Shown: positions 33,171 through 42,694 of the stretch, piece by piece
Layout: every line of letters starts with the position of its first letter
Numbering within the stretch: position 1 is the first letter of the stretch
Assembly (NCBI RefSeq): GCF_036345255.1
Contig: NZ_CP107783.1
Coordinates: 6,370,001-6,434,000 of the forward strand
Source of the DNA: Streptomyces sp. NBC_00569
GTDB lineage: Bacteria; Actinomycetota; Actinomycetes; Streptomycetales; Streptomycetaceae
Length of the DNA stretch: 64,000 nt
Reading direction: 5' to 3'
The notes under the pieces: model-generated
What the model was told of the DNA's origin: nothing
Seen by the model: the letters and a program-made list of their open reading frames with translations, nothing else
Databases searched by the model: none
Position numbers and translations under genes: made by a program

Positions 33171-33243
33171 TGCCCCCGGCAGGACTCGAACCTGCGGCCA
33201 AGCGCTTAGAAGGCGCCTGCTCTATCCACTGAGCTACGGGGGC
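33171..33243 (-). tRNA. tRNA-Arg (anticodon TCT)
   Basis: On the minus strand a 73-base cloverleaf: acceptor GCCCCCG pairs with CGGGGGC plus discriminator A, D arm GCTCAGTGGATAGAGC, anticodon loop CTTCTAA with TCT reading AGA codons, and T arm GCAGGTTCGAGTCCTGC. CCA is not encoded. Followed by a strong terminator. A diverged copy of its 3' half occurs at 41453-41488. Confidence 0.95.
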
Positions 33244-33559
33244 CGGTGTGTGGCCAGTGGCTCGGGACGGATGTGGGGGAGATCCGTGACCTTGCCGGGA
33301 CCAAGGATAGGGCTCCCGGATCCCTGTCCCTGCTGCTTCGCCTCCGTGGCACGATGTGGAGGTTCGGTGAAGCGGTCCTGATAATCGCAGGCAGGTACGA
33401 ATCCTGCACCGCTTTTGGCGTCTCGCGCCCCGGGTGTTGTGCACTCGTTATGCCTGCGCCCCAGTCGTCCCTTCCGTCCCATGGACCGGATGGGCCGCAT
33501 CGGCGCGCAGAGACGTCCATATGCTTCAGAAAGCCGCCAAAATTGGGCATTCTTCGCAT
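33244..33559. other. Intergenic region between tRNA-Arg and GTPase operon
   Basis: About 315 bases holding the divergent promoters of the tRNA and of the GTPase genes. The open frame of the GTPase extends upstream to 33434, with ATG candidates at 33521 and elsewhere, but none with a good ribosome site. No other feature seen. Confidence 0.5.
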
Positions 33560-35173
33560 GTGGTGACCTTGGACGTACGGCCTCAGTTGCTCGACGCACT
33601 CTCCGCGCTGCGCGACCGTGTCGCCGCCGCGCGCTTTCCCCTCCCTCTCCCGGGGGCGCCGCGTGCGCGTGCCAACCGGGCGGAGCTCCTCGCGCAGCTC
33701 GACGACTACGTCGTGCCCCGGCTGAGAGACCCCGAAGCCCCCTTGCTCGCCGTGATCGGCGGGTCGACCGGCGCCGGGAAGTCGACCCTCGTCAATTCCC
33801 TCGTCGGGCGGAAGGTCAGCGAGGCCGGGGTGCTGCGGCCCACGACCCGCACCCCCGTACTCGTCTGCCACCCGGAGGACCACCGCTGGTTCTCCGGGGC
33901 CCGCGTCCTGCCCGACCTCACCCGCGTGTGGACGCCACGGCGGCCCGACGACACCGAGCTCGGTGCCTGCGCCCCCGCCGACGACGGCGAAGACGTCCTG
34001 CGCGTCGAGACGTCCGGCAACCTGCCCCGCGGGCTCGCTCTCCTCGACGCGCCCGACGTCGACTCCCTCGTCGCCCACAACCGCGTACTCGCCGCCCGGC
34101 TCATCAGCGCCGCGGACGTGTGGATCATGGTCACCACCGCCTCCCGTTACGCCGACGCCGTGCCTTGGCACCTGCTGCGCAGCGCCAAGGAGAACAACGC
34201 GACCCTCGTCACCGTCCTCGACCGCGTGCCCCACCAGATGGTCGCCGAGGTCTCCCGCCAGTACGGGGCCCTGCTCGCCAAGGCCGGACTCGGCGACGTA
34301 CCGCGCTTCACCGTCCCCGAACTGCCCGAGTCCACCGGCGGCGGCGGCCTCCTGCCGGCGTCCGCCGTCGCCCCCCTGCGGGCCTGGCTCACCCACCGCG
34401 TGCAGGAACCCACCGCCCGCTGCACGGCCATCACCCGCACCGCCAACGGCGTCATCGACTCGCTCCGGGTCCGCACCCCCGAACTCGCCGGCGCCGTCGC
34501 CGCCCAGTACGCCGCCGCCCTGCGCCTCACCGCCACCGTCGACGAGGCGTACGCGAGGGAGGACGCGCGGGTGCGCACCCGGCTCCAGAGCGGCGGCGTG
34601 CTCGCCGGGGACGCCCTCAAGCGGTGGCGCAGCTACCCCCTCGACTGCGCGCCCGCCGAACTCCTCGACGCGCTCACCGAGAGCCTCGGCGCGCTCCTCC
34701 TGTGCGCCGTCACCGCCGCCGACGAACGCATCGACGAGGCCTGGCACCGCGACCCCGCGGGCGCGGCGGACGGACTCGCCGCCCGCGACCCCGACCTGGA
34801 GACCGCGGAACACCGCATCGGCATGGCCGTACGCCGCTGGCGCCGCGTGCTCGAGGAGTACGCGGAGGAACAGGTACGCACCCTGGACACCACCCCGCCG
34901 CCCGACACCGAACTCGTCGCCGCCCTCCTCGCCACCGCGCTCCTCGGCGGGAACCGCGCCCGCAGCGCGGGCGAGAGTCTCGCCGAACGCGTCGGTGCCC
35001 AAGGAGCCCTGCGCCTGCGTGACCGGGGCGGGCGGCTGCTCACCGACTACCTGGACAAGGTCCTCGCCGTGGAGCGTGAGCGCAGGCTCGCGCCGCTCGA
35101 CGCACTCGACGTACACCCCGAGTCCCAGGCCGAACTGATCGCCGCGCTGTCCGTACTGCAGAAGGAGAGGTGA
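33560..35173 (+). CDS. Dynamin-like GTPase, first of a coupled pair
   Basis: A protein of about 537 residues. G1 is [10 protein letters not shown] (about 69-78), the switch region has RPTTRTPV, G3 is LDAPDVDS, and TVLDRVP stands in the G4 position. The rest is helical, as in bacterial dynamin-related proteins. Start is uncertain: GTG at 33560 (giving [11 protein letters not shown]) is chosen because it begins at the conserved part; ATG at 33521 is possible. It overlaps the next GTPase gene by GTGA. In Streptomyces two adjacent dynamin-like proteins, DynA and DynB, stabilise sporulation septa, and this pair fits that arrangement. Confidence 0.85.
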   Translation: MVTLDVRPQLLDALSALRDRVAAARFPLPLPGAPRARANRAELLAQLDDYVVPRLRDPEAPLLAVIGGSTGAGKSTLVNSLVGRKVSEAGVLRPTTRTPVLVCHPEDHRWFSGARVLPDLTRVWTPRRPDDTELGACAPADDGEDVLRVETSGNLPRGLALLDAPDVDSLVAHNRVLAARLISAADVWIMVTTASRYADAVPWHLLRSAKENNATLVTVLDRVPHQMVAEVSRQYGALLAKAGLGDVPRFTVPELPESTGGGGLLPASAVAPLRAWLTHRVQEPTARCTAITRTANGVIDSLRVRTPELAGAVAAQYAAALRLTATVDEAYAREDARVRTRLQSGGVLAGDALKRWRSYPLDCAPAELLDALTESLGALLLCAVTAADERIDEAWHRDPAGAADGLAARDPDLETAEHRIGMAVRRWRRVLEEYAEEQVRTLDTTPPPDTELVAALLATALLGGNRARSAGESLAERVGAQGALRLRDRGGRLLTDYLDKVLAVERERRLAPLDALDVHPESQAELIAALSVLQKER

Positions 35174-36966
35174 CCGCGGTGACCGCCGTCACGGAGCACA
35201 CCGATCACGCCGAGCACGCCGATGGGACGGAACCGGCCGGGCGGGTGGATCCGCCCGGGGACGACGCGGACGGCTTCGGCGGCGGCGCCTGGGACGACGG
35301 GCTCATCGCCCGGCGCGTCGCGGACTCCGGCGTCTTCGACGTGGAGGACGCACCCGACCAGTACGCCCACGGCGACGAGCTGCACGGCCCCGACGCGGAA
35401 CTCGTCGACCGCCTCGAAGCGCTGCGCGAACTCGTCGGTCTCTCCCGGGCCCGCGTCGACGGCGCGGCCCTCGCCGAGGCGGGCCACGTGCTCGACCAGG
35501 CGGCCGCCCGGCGCCGGCTCTCCCACCGGCACACCGTCGTCGCCATCGCGGGCGCCACCGGCAGCGGCAAGTCGACCCTCTTCAACGCCCTCGCGGGCGT
35601 GCCCCTGTCCGAGACGGGACTGCGCAGGCCCACCACCTCCGCGCCCATCGCGTGCAGCTGGACGGACGGCGCCGCGGGGCTCCTCGACCGGCTCGGCATC
35701 CCGGGCCGGCTGCGCCGCCGCCCGCTCCAGGGCCAGGGCACCCAGGGCGTGGAAGCGCCGCTCAAGGGGCTCGTCCTGGTGGACCTGCCCGACCACGACT
35801 CGGCGGCCGTCGCGCACCGTGAGCAGGTCGACCGGATCCTTGAGCTCGTCGACGCCGTCATCTGGGTCGTCGACCCCGAGAAGTACGCCGACGCGATGCT
35901 GCACGAGCGCTATCTGCGGCCCCTGGCCGGCCACGCCGAGGTCACCTTCGTCGTCCTCAACCAGGTGGACCGGCTGCCCGGCGAGGCCGCCGACCTCGTA
36001 CTCGACGATCTGCGGCGCCTCCTCGACGAGGACGGGATCGCGCTCGGCGAGCACGGCGAACCGGGCGCGACCGTGCTCTCCCTGTCCGCGCTCACCGGTG
36101 ACGGTGTCGATGAACTGCGCGAGTCCCTGGACCAGTTCACCCGGGAGCAGGGCGCCGCCGCCCGCCGGATCGCGGCCGACATCGACGCGGCGGCGCTGCG
36201 GCTGCGGCCCGTGTACGCGACCGGGCGCAAGAGCGGGCTCAGCGAGGACGCCCGCGAGGAGTTCGCCGACCGCCTCGCCGACGCCGTGGGCGCCGAGGCC
36301 GCGGGGCAGGCGGCCGAGCGTGCCTGGCGCCGCAACGCCAACAAGGCGTGCGGCACCCCGTGGCTGCGGCTCTGGCGCTGGTGCGAGGGCCGGCGCGCCC
36401 CGAGCGCCACACTGACGGTCAGGCCCGCGCCCTCCGACGAGGAGGCGACGGCGCGCCAGCGCGTGGAGCACGCGGTGCGCATCGTGGGCGAGCGGGCGTC
36501 GGCGGGACTGCCGGGGCCCTGGGGGCAGGCGGTGCGCGAGGCGGCGACGCGGGGAGCCGAGGGGCTTCCGGAGACGCTCGACGGCCTGGCGGTCTCGGCG
36601 GGGTCTCCGCCGCCTCGGCTGCCGAGGCCCGGCTGGTGGCCGGTCGCGGTACTCGCGCAGATCTCCATGACGATCATTCAGGTCATCGGCGGGCTATGGC
36701 TGTTGGGGCAGATCGTCGGCGTACTCGACCCGAACCTCGGGGTGCCGGTGCTGTTGATGCTGTGCGGCATCGTCGGCGGACCGTGCGTGGAGTGGTCGTG
36801 CCGGATGGCGGCGAAGGGGCCGGCGCGGCGCTACGGGCTCGACGCGGAACGGCGCCTGCGGGAGGCCGCGGCGGGGTGCGGCCGGGCCCGTGTCCTCGAT
36901 CCGGTGGCCGCCGAGCTGCTGCGGTACCGGGAGGTCAGGGAGCAGTACGTGAAGGTGACGGGGTGA
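35170..36966 (+). CDS. Dynamin-like GTPase with C-terminal membrane segments
   Basis: A 598-residue GTPase (YfjP-like). An acidic N-terminus precedes G1 GATGSGKST (about 127-135), [10 protein letters not shown]3 DLPDHDS, and G4 NQVD. Two hydrophobic helices near residues 498-545 ([22 protein letters not shown] and [13 protein letters not shown]) anchor it in the membrane. The GTG overlaps the upstream GTPase stop. Asymmetric pairs of this kind act together at the division septum in Streptomyces (DynA/DynB); one subunit has membrane helices. Function by homology and context. Confidence 0.87.
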   Translation: MTAVTAVTEHTDHAEHADGTEPAGRVDPPGDDADGFGGGAWDDGLIARRVADSGVFDVEDAPDQYAHGDELHGPDAELVDRLEALRELVGLSRARVDGAALAEAGHVLDQAAARRRLSHRHTVVAIAGATGSGKSTLFNALAGVPLSETGLRRPTTSAPIACSWTDGAAGLLDRLGIPGRLRRRPLQGQGTQGVEAPLKGLVLVDLPDHDSAAVAHREQVDRILELVDAVIWVVDPEKYADAMLHERYLRPLAGHAEVTFVVLNQVDRLPGEAADLVLDDLRRLLDEDGIALGEHGEPGATVLSLSALTGDGVDELRESLDQFTREQGAAARRIAADIDAAALRLRPVYATGRKSGLSEDAREEFADRLADAVGAEAAGQAAERAWRRNANKACGTPWLRLWRWCEGRRAPSATLTVRPAPSDEEATARQRVEHAVRIVGERASAGLPGPWGQAVREAATRGAEGLPETLDGLAVSAGSPPPRLPRPGWWPVAVLAQISMTIIQVIGGLWLLGQIVGVLDPNLGVPVLLMLCGIVGGPCVEWSCRMAAKGPARRYGLDAERRLREAAAGCGRARVLDPVAAELLRYREVREQYVKVTG

Positions 36967-37161
36967 GCGGCGGCTTCCACCTGGCCCCGGCCGAGTGACG
37001 GGGTTTTCCACAACCGGCCGGTAGAACACAGGCTTCAGCGGGCTCGTCCCGGCACAGGCACTCTGAGATCGCGAACCCGGAACCGACCGGGAACGCGGTA
37101 CGGGCGAGGCCGTGCGGGACGGGCCCGCACGCGTCCGTGCGCAGGGGAGGGGTGGACCGAC

Positions 37162-37641
37162 ATGAGCGAGACGACGGTGACGATCGTGGGGAACGTCGCG
37201 ACGACGCCGGTGTACCGGGAGCTGCCGAAGGGACCGGTGGCGCGGTTCCGGCTCGCGGCGACCGCCCGGCGCTTCGACCGGGTGCGCAACGAGTGGGTGG
37301 ACGGGCACACGAACTTCTTCACGGTGTGGGCGTGGGGCGCGCTCGGCACGAATGTGCAGGGTTCGCTGTCCATCGGTGAACCGGTGCTCGTCCAGGGGAG
37401 GTTGAGGGTGCGGGACGAGGAGCGGGGCGGGCAGCACTGGACGTCGGCGGACATCCAGGCGTCGGCCGTCGGGCACGACCTGTCGCGCGGGACGACCGCG
37501 TTCCGGCGCGCCCGGCAGGGCCAGCCGGGAGGCCAACCGGACGGCGACGAACCATCGTTCGAGATCGATCCGCAGGGGGAGGGTGAACCCAGGGAGCGGG
37601 GTGAACAGAGCGAACAGCGAGAACCGGCCGCCGTCGGCTGA
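37162..37641 (+). CDS. ssb: Single-stranded DNA-binding protein paralogue
   Basis: A 159-residue SSB. The OB fold is clear (TTVTIVGNVATTPVYRELPKGPVARFRLAAT, NEWVDGHTNFFTVWAWGALG, GEPVLVQGRLRVRDEE). The tail is Gly/Glu-rich and ends EPAAVG, without the acidic DDxPF-type tip of the main replicative SSB, so this is the second (SsbB-type) protein seen in Streptomyces, linked to chromosome segregation in sporulation. GGGGAGGGG precedes the ATG. Its position after the dynamin-like pair is compatible with a sporulation role. Confidence 0.9.
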   Translation: MSETTVTIVGNVATTPVYRELPKGPVARFRLAATARRFDRVRNEWVDGHTNFFTVWAWGALGTNVQGSLSIGEPVLVQGRLRVRDEERGGQHWTSADIQASAVGHDLSRGTTAFRRARQGQPGGQPDGDEPSFEIDPQGEGEPRERGEQSEQREPAAVG

Positions 37642-37695
37642 AACAGGCCGCCGAGCCCTCGGGCCGGGGCGCGTGACGCATGCGGCCCGAAGTGC

Positions 37696-37747
37696 GGCTT
37701 ATCGGCGAATGAACACCGGTTCCATGCCGTTGATTTGTCGATAAGCC
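37696..37747. promoter_or_regulatory. Nine-base inverted repeat after ssb
   Basis: GGCTTATCG (37696-37704) and CGATAAGCC (37739-37747) are perfect arms 34 bases apart in the 322-base gap between ssb and the surface-protein gene. The AT-rich arms are unusual here. Could be an operator of the surface-protein gene or an ssb terminator with a long loop; the remaining gap shows nothing else recognisable. Confidence 0.45.
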
Positions 37748-37963
37748 AGGGTCGTAATCCTTAGCGGCGATAACGATTCCGAGTCGGATCGCTCTCGTAC
37801 GCCTCTGACCTGGGGACTGTGGTGCGCGGCTTCCTTAGGATGCCGGGCGTAGCCCACGGGGCCATTGATTCGGACGTCTGCTCAAGCGTCTGATTCACAC
37901 ATCGTTCTGTCGGCGGGACGTCACCCCCCTCGTGCCAATGTCTCCCGCCTGAAGGGGAATTCT

Positions 37964-39379
37964 GTGTTCTCTGCGGTATCTGTGTTGTCGGCGGTCACCC
38001 CGAGCGGGCGGCGCGCCGCCCGCTTCGCCGCGGCGGCCCTGGTGTCCGGACTCGTGGCCACGGCCGCGATATCCGGCGCTGGTGCGGCCTCTGCGGACGA
38101 GGTCCCCCAGCAGCAGGGCGGCGCGACCGCCACGATCGGCGGGCTCAAGACCTACGGCCAGGCCGTCATCCACGACCACGGCCAGGACCAGCCCGTCTCC
38201 GCCGGACTCTTCGAGATGTCCGTCGACAACGGCGGCACGCTGCAGACGTACTGCATCGACATCCACAACCCGACCCAGCGGGACGCCAAGTACCAGGAGA
38301 CCCCCTGGAGCGGCACGTCGCTGAACGGGAACGCGGACGCGGGCAAGATCCGCTGGATCCTGCAGAACTCCTACCCCCAGGTCAACGACCTCGCCGAGCT
38401 GGCCCGCAAGGCCGGCGCCGGCAGCCTCACCGAGAAGGACGCCGCGGCCGGCACCCAGGTCGCCATCTGGCGCTACTCGGACGGCGCGGACGTGGACGCG
38501 GTCAGCCCCGCGGCCGAGAAGCTCGCCGACTATCTGCACAAGAGCGCCCAGCCCCTCGCCGAGCCGAAGGCCTCGCTGAACCTGGAGCCCTCCGCCGTCT
38601 CCGGCCGCGCCGGTGACCGGCTCGGTCCCGTCACGGTCCGTACGAACGCCGACAGCGTGAGCGTGACGCCGCCCGCCGACGCGGCCGCCAGCGGCGTCAA
38701 GGTCGTCGACAAGGACGGCAAGCCCGTGACGTCCGCCGTCGACGGCGGGCAGCTGTTCTTCGACGTCCCCGCGGACGCCGCCGACGGCACGGCCGCGCTG
38801 ACGGTGCAGGCGTCGACGACCGTGCCGGTCGGCCGGGCCTTCGCCTCCGAGACCCGCAGCCAGACGCAGATCCTCGCCGGTTCCAGCGAGTCCACGGTCT
38901 CCGCGACCGCCACGGCGAACTGGGCGAAGAAGGGCGCGGCCCCCGCGCTGTCGGCCCAGAAGAACTGCGCCAAGGGCGGCGTGGACATCACGGCGACCAA
39001 CAAGGGCGACGAGGCGTTCACCTTCAAGCTGATGGGCATCGAGCACACCATCGCTGCCGGTGCCACGCAGACGGTGACGATCCCGTTGCAGGAGGACCAG
39101 GCGTACGACTTCACGATCAAGGGTCCGAACGGCTTCGAGAAGCGCTTCAAGGGTGTCCTCGACTGCAAGACCGAGAGCACCACGGGCGGCGGTGAGCAGC
39201 CGTCGTCGCAGCCCAGCCCGGCCTCCGTGGGCGGCACCGGCACCCAGGCCGGCGACCTCGCCGAGACCGGCAGCTCGAACGCCACCCCGATGATCGCGGG
39301 CATCGCCATCGCCCTCGTGGTGATCGGCGGCGGAGCGGTCTTCCTGGTCCGTAAGAAGAAGGCCCCGGCTCAGGACTGA
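37964..39379 (+). CDS. Sortase-anchored thioester-domain (TED) surface protein
   Basis: A 471-residue secreted protein. The Sec signal (GRRAARFAAAALVSGLVATAAISGAG) ends near ASADE (about 45). The thioester domain has Cys97 in TYCIDIHNPTQ and Gln165 in GTQVAIWRYSDG, the residues that form the internal Cys-Gln bond in Gram-positive adhesins. Ig-like or beta-rich segments follow, then a Ser/Gly/Thr linker, sortase signal LAETG, hydrophobic helix and RKKK tail. The GTG at 37964 is preceded by GAAGGGG; the frame is open further upstream. It is anchored to the wall and may attach covalently to hyphae or surfaces. Confidence 0.9.
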   Translation: MFSAVSVLSAVTPSGRRAARFAAAALVSGLVATAAISGAGAASADEVPQQQGGATATIGGLKTYGQAVIHDHGQDQPVSAGLFEMSVDNGGTLQTYCIDIHNPTQRDAKYQETPWSGTSLNGNADAGKIRWILQNSYPQVNDLAELARKAGAGSLTEKDAAAGTQVAIWRYSDGADVDAVSPAAEKLADYLHKSAQPLAEPKASLNLEPSAVSGRAGDRLGPVTVRTNADSVSVTPPADAAASGVKVVDKDGKPVTSAVDGGQLFFDVPADAADGTAALTVQASTTVPVGRAFASETRSQTQILAGSSESTVSATATANWAKKGAAPALSAQKNCAKGGVDITATNKGDEAFTFKLMGIEHTIAAGATQTVTIPLQEDQAYDFTIKGPNGFEKRFKGVLDCKTESTTGGGEQPSSQPSPASVGGTGTQAGDLAETGSSNATPMIAGIAIALVVIGGGAVFLVRKKKAPAQD

Positions 39380-39398
39380 CCCCCACCACGCCCGACCG

Positions 39399-39432
39399 CG
39401 GCCCCGGCCCGCCTCCACGGTGGCCGGGGCCG
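39399..39432 (+). terminator. Terminator of the TED-protein gene
   Basis: CGGCCCCGGCC (39399-39409) and GGCCGGGGCCG (39422-39432) form a perfect 11-base stem with a 12-base loop, starting 20 bases after the stop codon. No T tract, as usual for this genus. Confidence 0.75.
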
Positions 39433-39495
39433 TATGCGTTCCCGGCCGCGGAGGGACGCCGTGCGCGAGTGCCTGCCGGTTCGTGGTGAGCGTGG

Positions 39496-39572
39496 TGGGC
39501 TTCCGTCCCGTCCGCGGTGGACCACGCCTGCTCCACGGTGTGTGGGTGGGCGGCGGACGGGATGGAAGCCGG
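39496..39572. repeat. Palindromic dispersed repeat, copy A
   Basis: Ends GGCTTCCGTCCCGTCCGC and GCGGACGGGATGGAAGCC are inverted copies with one mismatch, enclosing about 40 bases that include ACCACGCC-GCTCCACGGTGTGTGGGT. A second, longer copy lies at 43361-43515 with about 60 bases nearly identical in its right half. It resembles a small non-autonomous mobile or REP-type element. No gene overlaps it. Confidence 0.7.
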
Positions 39573-39664
39573 GGAGAGCGATGGGTGAACGGGCCGGCTC
39601 AAAGGACGCTTCGCTTTCTTGGGGCGATCACCGGTCGGCAGCCCCGCCTCAGGAAAGCGTGCGG

Positions 39665-41176
39665 CTAGCTGGTGCGGACCAGCAGGGACACCGTGAGGCC
39701 GGTGGGGCGCGCTTCCTCGGACACCTTGTAGTGGGCCTGCAGCGCCGCCGCCTGAGGGAGGGGCAGCCCTTGCAGCGGATCCGGCGCGTTTCCCTCCACC
39801 ACCACCCAGATCCGCTGCTCGTCCCGAAGGCACCGGGCCGGGTCGGGGCACTCGGTCGCCGCCAGGTCGTCGCGCCGGATCGGTGACTCGGAGAGGAAGA
39901 CGTCGCGCAGCTTCAGGTCGCGGGGAAGGTAGTAGCTGACGCCCAGGGAGAGGGCCTCCTCCTGGACCCGGTTGTAGACGACCGCGTCGCCGGAAGCGTA
40001 GCCCTGCTGGATGGTCCGTGCGGCCGCGGCGAAGTCGGGGCCGTCCGACCAGTAGTGCGCGAGCGGCTCGCGCATGGATTTCTGGTCCGAGAGCGTGAGC
40101 AGGGTGAGGACCGCGAGGACCGACGCGATCACCCGCCGGGACCGTGCCGCGGTGGCAAGCCCGGCCCCGGCCAGCATCGCGAGCGCCGGCAGGGTGAACA
40201 GCATGTAGCGGAAGTAGAAGTACGAGATGTGTCCGTGGGACACCGCCCAGATCAGCAGGACGGGCGCCACGGCCGACACGGTGCAGAAGACGACGGCGTC
40301 GCGGCGCGCCCGGCAGGCGACGAGGGCCAGCAGGAGCACCGTCCCCGCGCACAGGCCGGAGTAGAACAGCTGGGACCAGATGTCGATCAGGCTCCACGGC
40401 CCCGGCTTGGCGATCCACCAGATCTGCCGCGCGGTCTGCGCCCTGCCCAGCACCACGACCGGGACCAGCCAGACGACGCCGCCCAGAACCGCGCAGCCGA
40501 AGCCGAGCCAGGTCCGGCGCTCGCGCCGGGCCCGCATGGCCACCAGGACCAGATGTCCGATCAGGCACGTCAACGCGATCAAGTGGAACAGTCCGACGGC
40601 GGTCAGGGCGAGCGCGTAACCCGCCCATCGCCACGGGCTGCCGGGACGGTCCAGGGCCCTCAGCAGCAGCAGCGCGGACAGGATCACGGCCAGCACCACC
40701 AGGGCATAGGGGCGGGCCTCGTGGGCGAAGCGGCTCACGCCCGGGATCAGGGCGAACAGCAGACCGGCGGCCAGTCCCGCGCGGTGGCCGAACAGCCGCC
40801 GCCCGACCAGCGCGACACAGCAGGCGGCACCGGTCATGGCCAGCGCCGAGGGCACGCGCAGGGCGAGGGCCGAGTCACCGAAGACGCTCGTCCAGGCGTG
40901 CAGGATCAAGTAGTACGTGCCCAGTACCCCGTCCACCCGCTGCACCGTGGCCAGCACCTGGCCGACGCTGCGGCCGGACATGTCCCAGCTCGTCAACTCG
41001 TCGCGGCCGAGCAGCGGTTCGCCGATCCGGTACATCGCCAGGACGAGAGTGACCATCGCCGGACACCACCACAGACGGACCGCCGTCGCCTTCCGGTCGC
41101 CGTGCTGTGCTTCGCGGGCCGGATCGTCGTCCGTGCGCGGGGCGGTAGGGGAGAGAGTTGCCATGGCGAAAGCCAT
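39665..41176 (-). CDS. GT-C family glycosyltransferase (mannosyltransferase-like)
   Basis: A 503-residue integral membrane protein of the GT39/GT83-like class. The first extracytoplasmic loop has the catalytic acidic pair GRDELTSWDMSG (about 57-68), and the FHEARPY-like FAHEARPYALVVLA follows. About nine to eleven helices are followed by a C-terminal extracytoplasmic domain of about 120 residues. Such enzymes use polyprenyl-phosphate sugars. Two nearby ATG starts (41176, 41164) are equally plausible. It is a single gene. Acceptor unknown; actinobacterial homologues modify cell-envelope components. Confidence 0.82.
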   Translation of the reverse strand: MAFAMATLSPTAPRTDDDPAREAQHGDRKATAVRLWWCPAMVTLVLAMYRIGEPLLGRDELTSWDMSGRSVGQVLATVQRVDGVLGTYYLILHAWTSVFGDSALALRVPSALAMTGAACCVALVGRRLFGHRAGLAAGLLFALIPGVSRFAHEARPYALVVLAVILSALLLLRALDRPGSPWRWAGYALALTAVGLFHLIALTCLIGHLVLVAMRARRERRTWLGFGCAVLGGVVWLVPVVVLGRAQTARQIWWIAKPGPWSLIDIWSQLFYSGLCAGTVLLLALVACRARRDAVVFCTVSAVAPVLLIWAVSHGHISYFYFRYMLFTLPALAMLAGAGLATAARSRRVIASVLAVLTLLTLSDQKSMREPLAHYWSDGPDFAAAARTIQQGYASGDAVVYNRVQEEALSLGVSYYLPRDLKLRDVFLSESPIRRDDLAATECPDPARCLRDEQRIWVVVEGNAPDPLQGLPLPQAAALQAHYKVSEEARPTGLTVSLLVRTS

Positions 41177-41790
41177 AGCGGTGCGGCGGCGCGGGCGTCC
41201 GCCGTGACCCGCCCGTTGTGGGCGGCTTCCCCTGTTCGGCCCTGAGCTGTAGCGGAACCGGGCCCACGAGGGAGACCGTCGCCGCGGCTTCTCACGGCGG
41301 GACTCTCGGCGTCAGCCATGGAGTGACCGTGCTCACGACGGCCAGGAGTGCGTGGCCCTGGTGGCCCCCGACGGCCCCACCGGCGGCTTCTCCGGCGCGG
41401 CAGGCCCCCTGCCCCGGTACCCGGCGAGGGGGTGCCTCGCGTACGACTGCGGAGCGCCTGGTCGTAGGTTCGACTCCGGCCGGGGGCGCCGAAGCCGGTC
41501 GGAAACGGCGGCGGGAGCGGATCGCCGTACCGGCGCCGTCACGGATGCGGGAGCGTGGACGGGCCATCGCGGGGGATGGACCGAGGGGAAGCAGCTGCTG
41601 CCGTGATCTGGCTGAGTCCGTCGAGGGCGCTCCGCCAGGTGCCCCGCCCCGCCGTGAGGAACAGCGTTCGGCCGCCCGGCCGTCTGCGGGCCGTGCGAAG
41701 GGGCTCAGAGGTGACCGACGTCGACAACCAGTGACAGGTCAGCTACCGAGGCGCACCAGGAACGGCCAGGTCATGGGCCCCTGGCCATAC
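41177..41790. other. Gene-poor region containing a tRNA remnant
   Basis: About 600 bases with several open frames on both strands but none with a ribosome site or recognisable product. It contains a decayed tRNA-Arg 3' half (41453-41488). The region looks like decayed sequence at the edge of an integrated element. Confidence 0.5.
41453..41488 (+). pseudogene. Decayed tRNA-Arg 3' half
   Basis: Thirty-six bases from AGCGCCTGGTCGTAGG to GGGGGCG match the 3' half of the tRNA-Arg(TCT) at 33171-33243 (from the anticodon stem to the discriminator) at 30 positions. The T loop GGTTCGACTCC and acceptor strand CCGGGGGC are kept; the 5' half is absent. A 3' half alone is typical of an old attachment site of a tRNA-targeting integrase. 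It is in opposite orientation to the intact gene. Confidence 0.65.
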
Positions 41791-41813
41791 TGGTTTCCCC
41801 CATGGGGTGGCGG

Positions 41814-41830
41814 TCAGGCAAGATGGGGTG
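41814..41830. repeat. Direct repeat, left copy (possible att site)
   Basis: TCAGGCAAGATGGGGTG is identical to 46431-46447 near the ettA start. Flanking bases are also alike (CATAC-GGTTTCC upstream and TA-CTTGCC / TATCTGCC downstream), with GGTGACCGAC about 100 bases upstream in both. An integrase 3' remnant begins within 30 bases to the right, as expected for an attL site. Confidence 0.75.
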
Positions 41831-41857
41831 GTACTTGCCGAACGAGGGCATGAAACA

Positions 41858-41930
41858 GCCCCTCACCAGCGGGTTTCCCGTCGATGAGGGGCCGTGTCCG
41901 GCGGCTTGGGCCGCCTGTGGGCCGTCAGCC
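41858..41930 (-). pseudogene. Integrase 3' end remnant with terminator, copy 1
   Basis: GCCCCTCA (41858-41865) and TGAGGGGC (41885-41892) form a terminator whose sequence, and about 35 bases to its right, are alike to the terminator and last codons of the integrase pseudogene at 42656-42728. Read on the minus strand it gives a tail like DGPQAAQAA, against DGPETAQAA in copy 2. The rest of that integrase gene is gone, replaced by the 198-residue gene. Confidence 0.6.
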
Positions 41931-42521
41931 GGGAGAGGGTAGTTGTTGGGGGCCGATTGCCGGTTGCCCGTAGGGAACGTCCCCGGCGCCGATATCGGCG
42001 CGCATCACGTCGCGCATCCTCTCCCATCGCTCCCAAAGACGAGCGAAGTCTGTCCGTAGGTCGTCGAATGACCCATCCGGGTCCGGATTCCCTTCTTCCA
42101 GGCACATGGTGCGTCGGTAGACCTCAGACAGCGCCGCAGTCATCTCATCCAGCTCGGCCAGAACAGCTGCGGATGCGATCAGCTGAGCCTCAGCGAAGAC
42201 TGAGTGGTGATCGCGTCGGGCCTCCTCGACCAGCTCCCGTGCATCCGGCGTGACAGCTTCTTTGTGCACGATCCAGAGGAAGTTCACGAGATGCGTCCGG
42301 TAGCGTCGGAAGGAGGCGTTGACCTGCATGTAGCCGTCGCGTCGACGGTTCAGCTCACCTACCTGTTGTTCGCGGCGCCACTGAGCCTCGGTCAACTGCT
42401 GCTGACGCTCGAACTGTTCCGATTGAACGCGGCCTAGAAGGCGTTGCGACAGGACAGAGGCAACTAGCGTGCCGGTGACACCAACCACGGCAGCAGCTAA
42501 CCCGATGAGAGCGCTTCCCAT
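41925..42521 (-). CDS. Hypothetical protein with N-terminal membrane helix and coiled coil
   Basis: A 198-residue protein of unknown function. It has one N-terminal helix (ALIGLAAAVVGVTGTLVASVLS), then a charged coiled-coil region (QSEQFERQQQLTEAQWRREQQVGELNRRRDGYMQVNASFRRY) and a helical cytoplasmic domain. GGGGGG precedes the ATG at 42521. Similar proteins are frequent in Streptomyces accessory regions and phage-like elements. Codon use is less GC-biased than that of the neighbours outside the island, consistent with transfer. Confidence 0.8.
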   Translation of the reverse strand: MGSALIGLAAAVVGVTGTLVASVLSQRLLGRVQSEQFERQQQLTEAQWRREQQVGELNRRRDGYMQVNASFRRYRTHLVNFLWIVHKEAVTPDARELVEEARRDHHSVFAEAQLIASAAVLAELDEMTAALSEVYRRTMCLEEGNPDPDGSFDDLRTDFARLWERWERMRDVMRADIGAGDVPYGQPAIGPQQLPSPG

Positions 42522-42655
42522 TGAACCCCCCGACTGATTGACAGATTCACGTCAGTTGCATTCTGCCCGCGATGTGGTGGTTACGGACGTACTTTCGCGC
42601 CTCAGTGCCATCGCCTCCCCGTACCTAAGCGTTCGCTGAGTGCGGGCACAAAGAT

Positions 42656-42690
42656 GCCCCTCACCAGCAGATTTCCCGCTGATGAGGGGC
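42656..42690 (-). terminator. Terminator of integrase pseudogene
   Basis: GCCCCTCA (42656-42663) and TGAGGGGC (42683-42690), with inner CAGC/GCTG pairing, form a hairpin just after the stop at 42695; CATCTTTG follows on the minus strand. Related in sequence to the hairpin at 41858-41892. Confidence 0.75.
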
Positions 42691-42694
42691 CGTC

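Noticed and set aside
33206..35116. 636-codon minus-strand open frame opposite the first GTPase gene
   Set aside because: Antisense shadow of a gene with intact G motifs; its C-terminal part runs through the tRNA-Arg region, which explains the familiar RSSVDRAG-like peptide.
41218..41853. Open frames between the GT-C gene and the island
   Set aside because: No ribosome sites, no motifs, and they cross the tRNA-Arg remnant and direct repeat.
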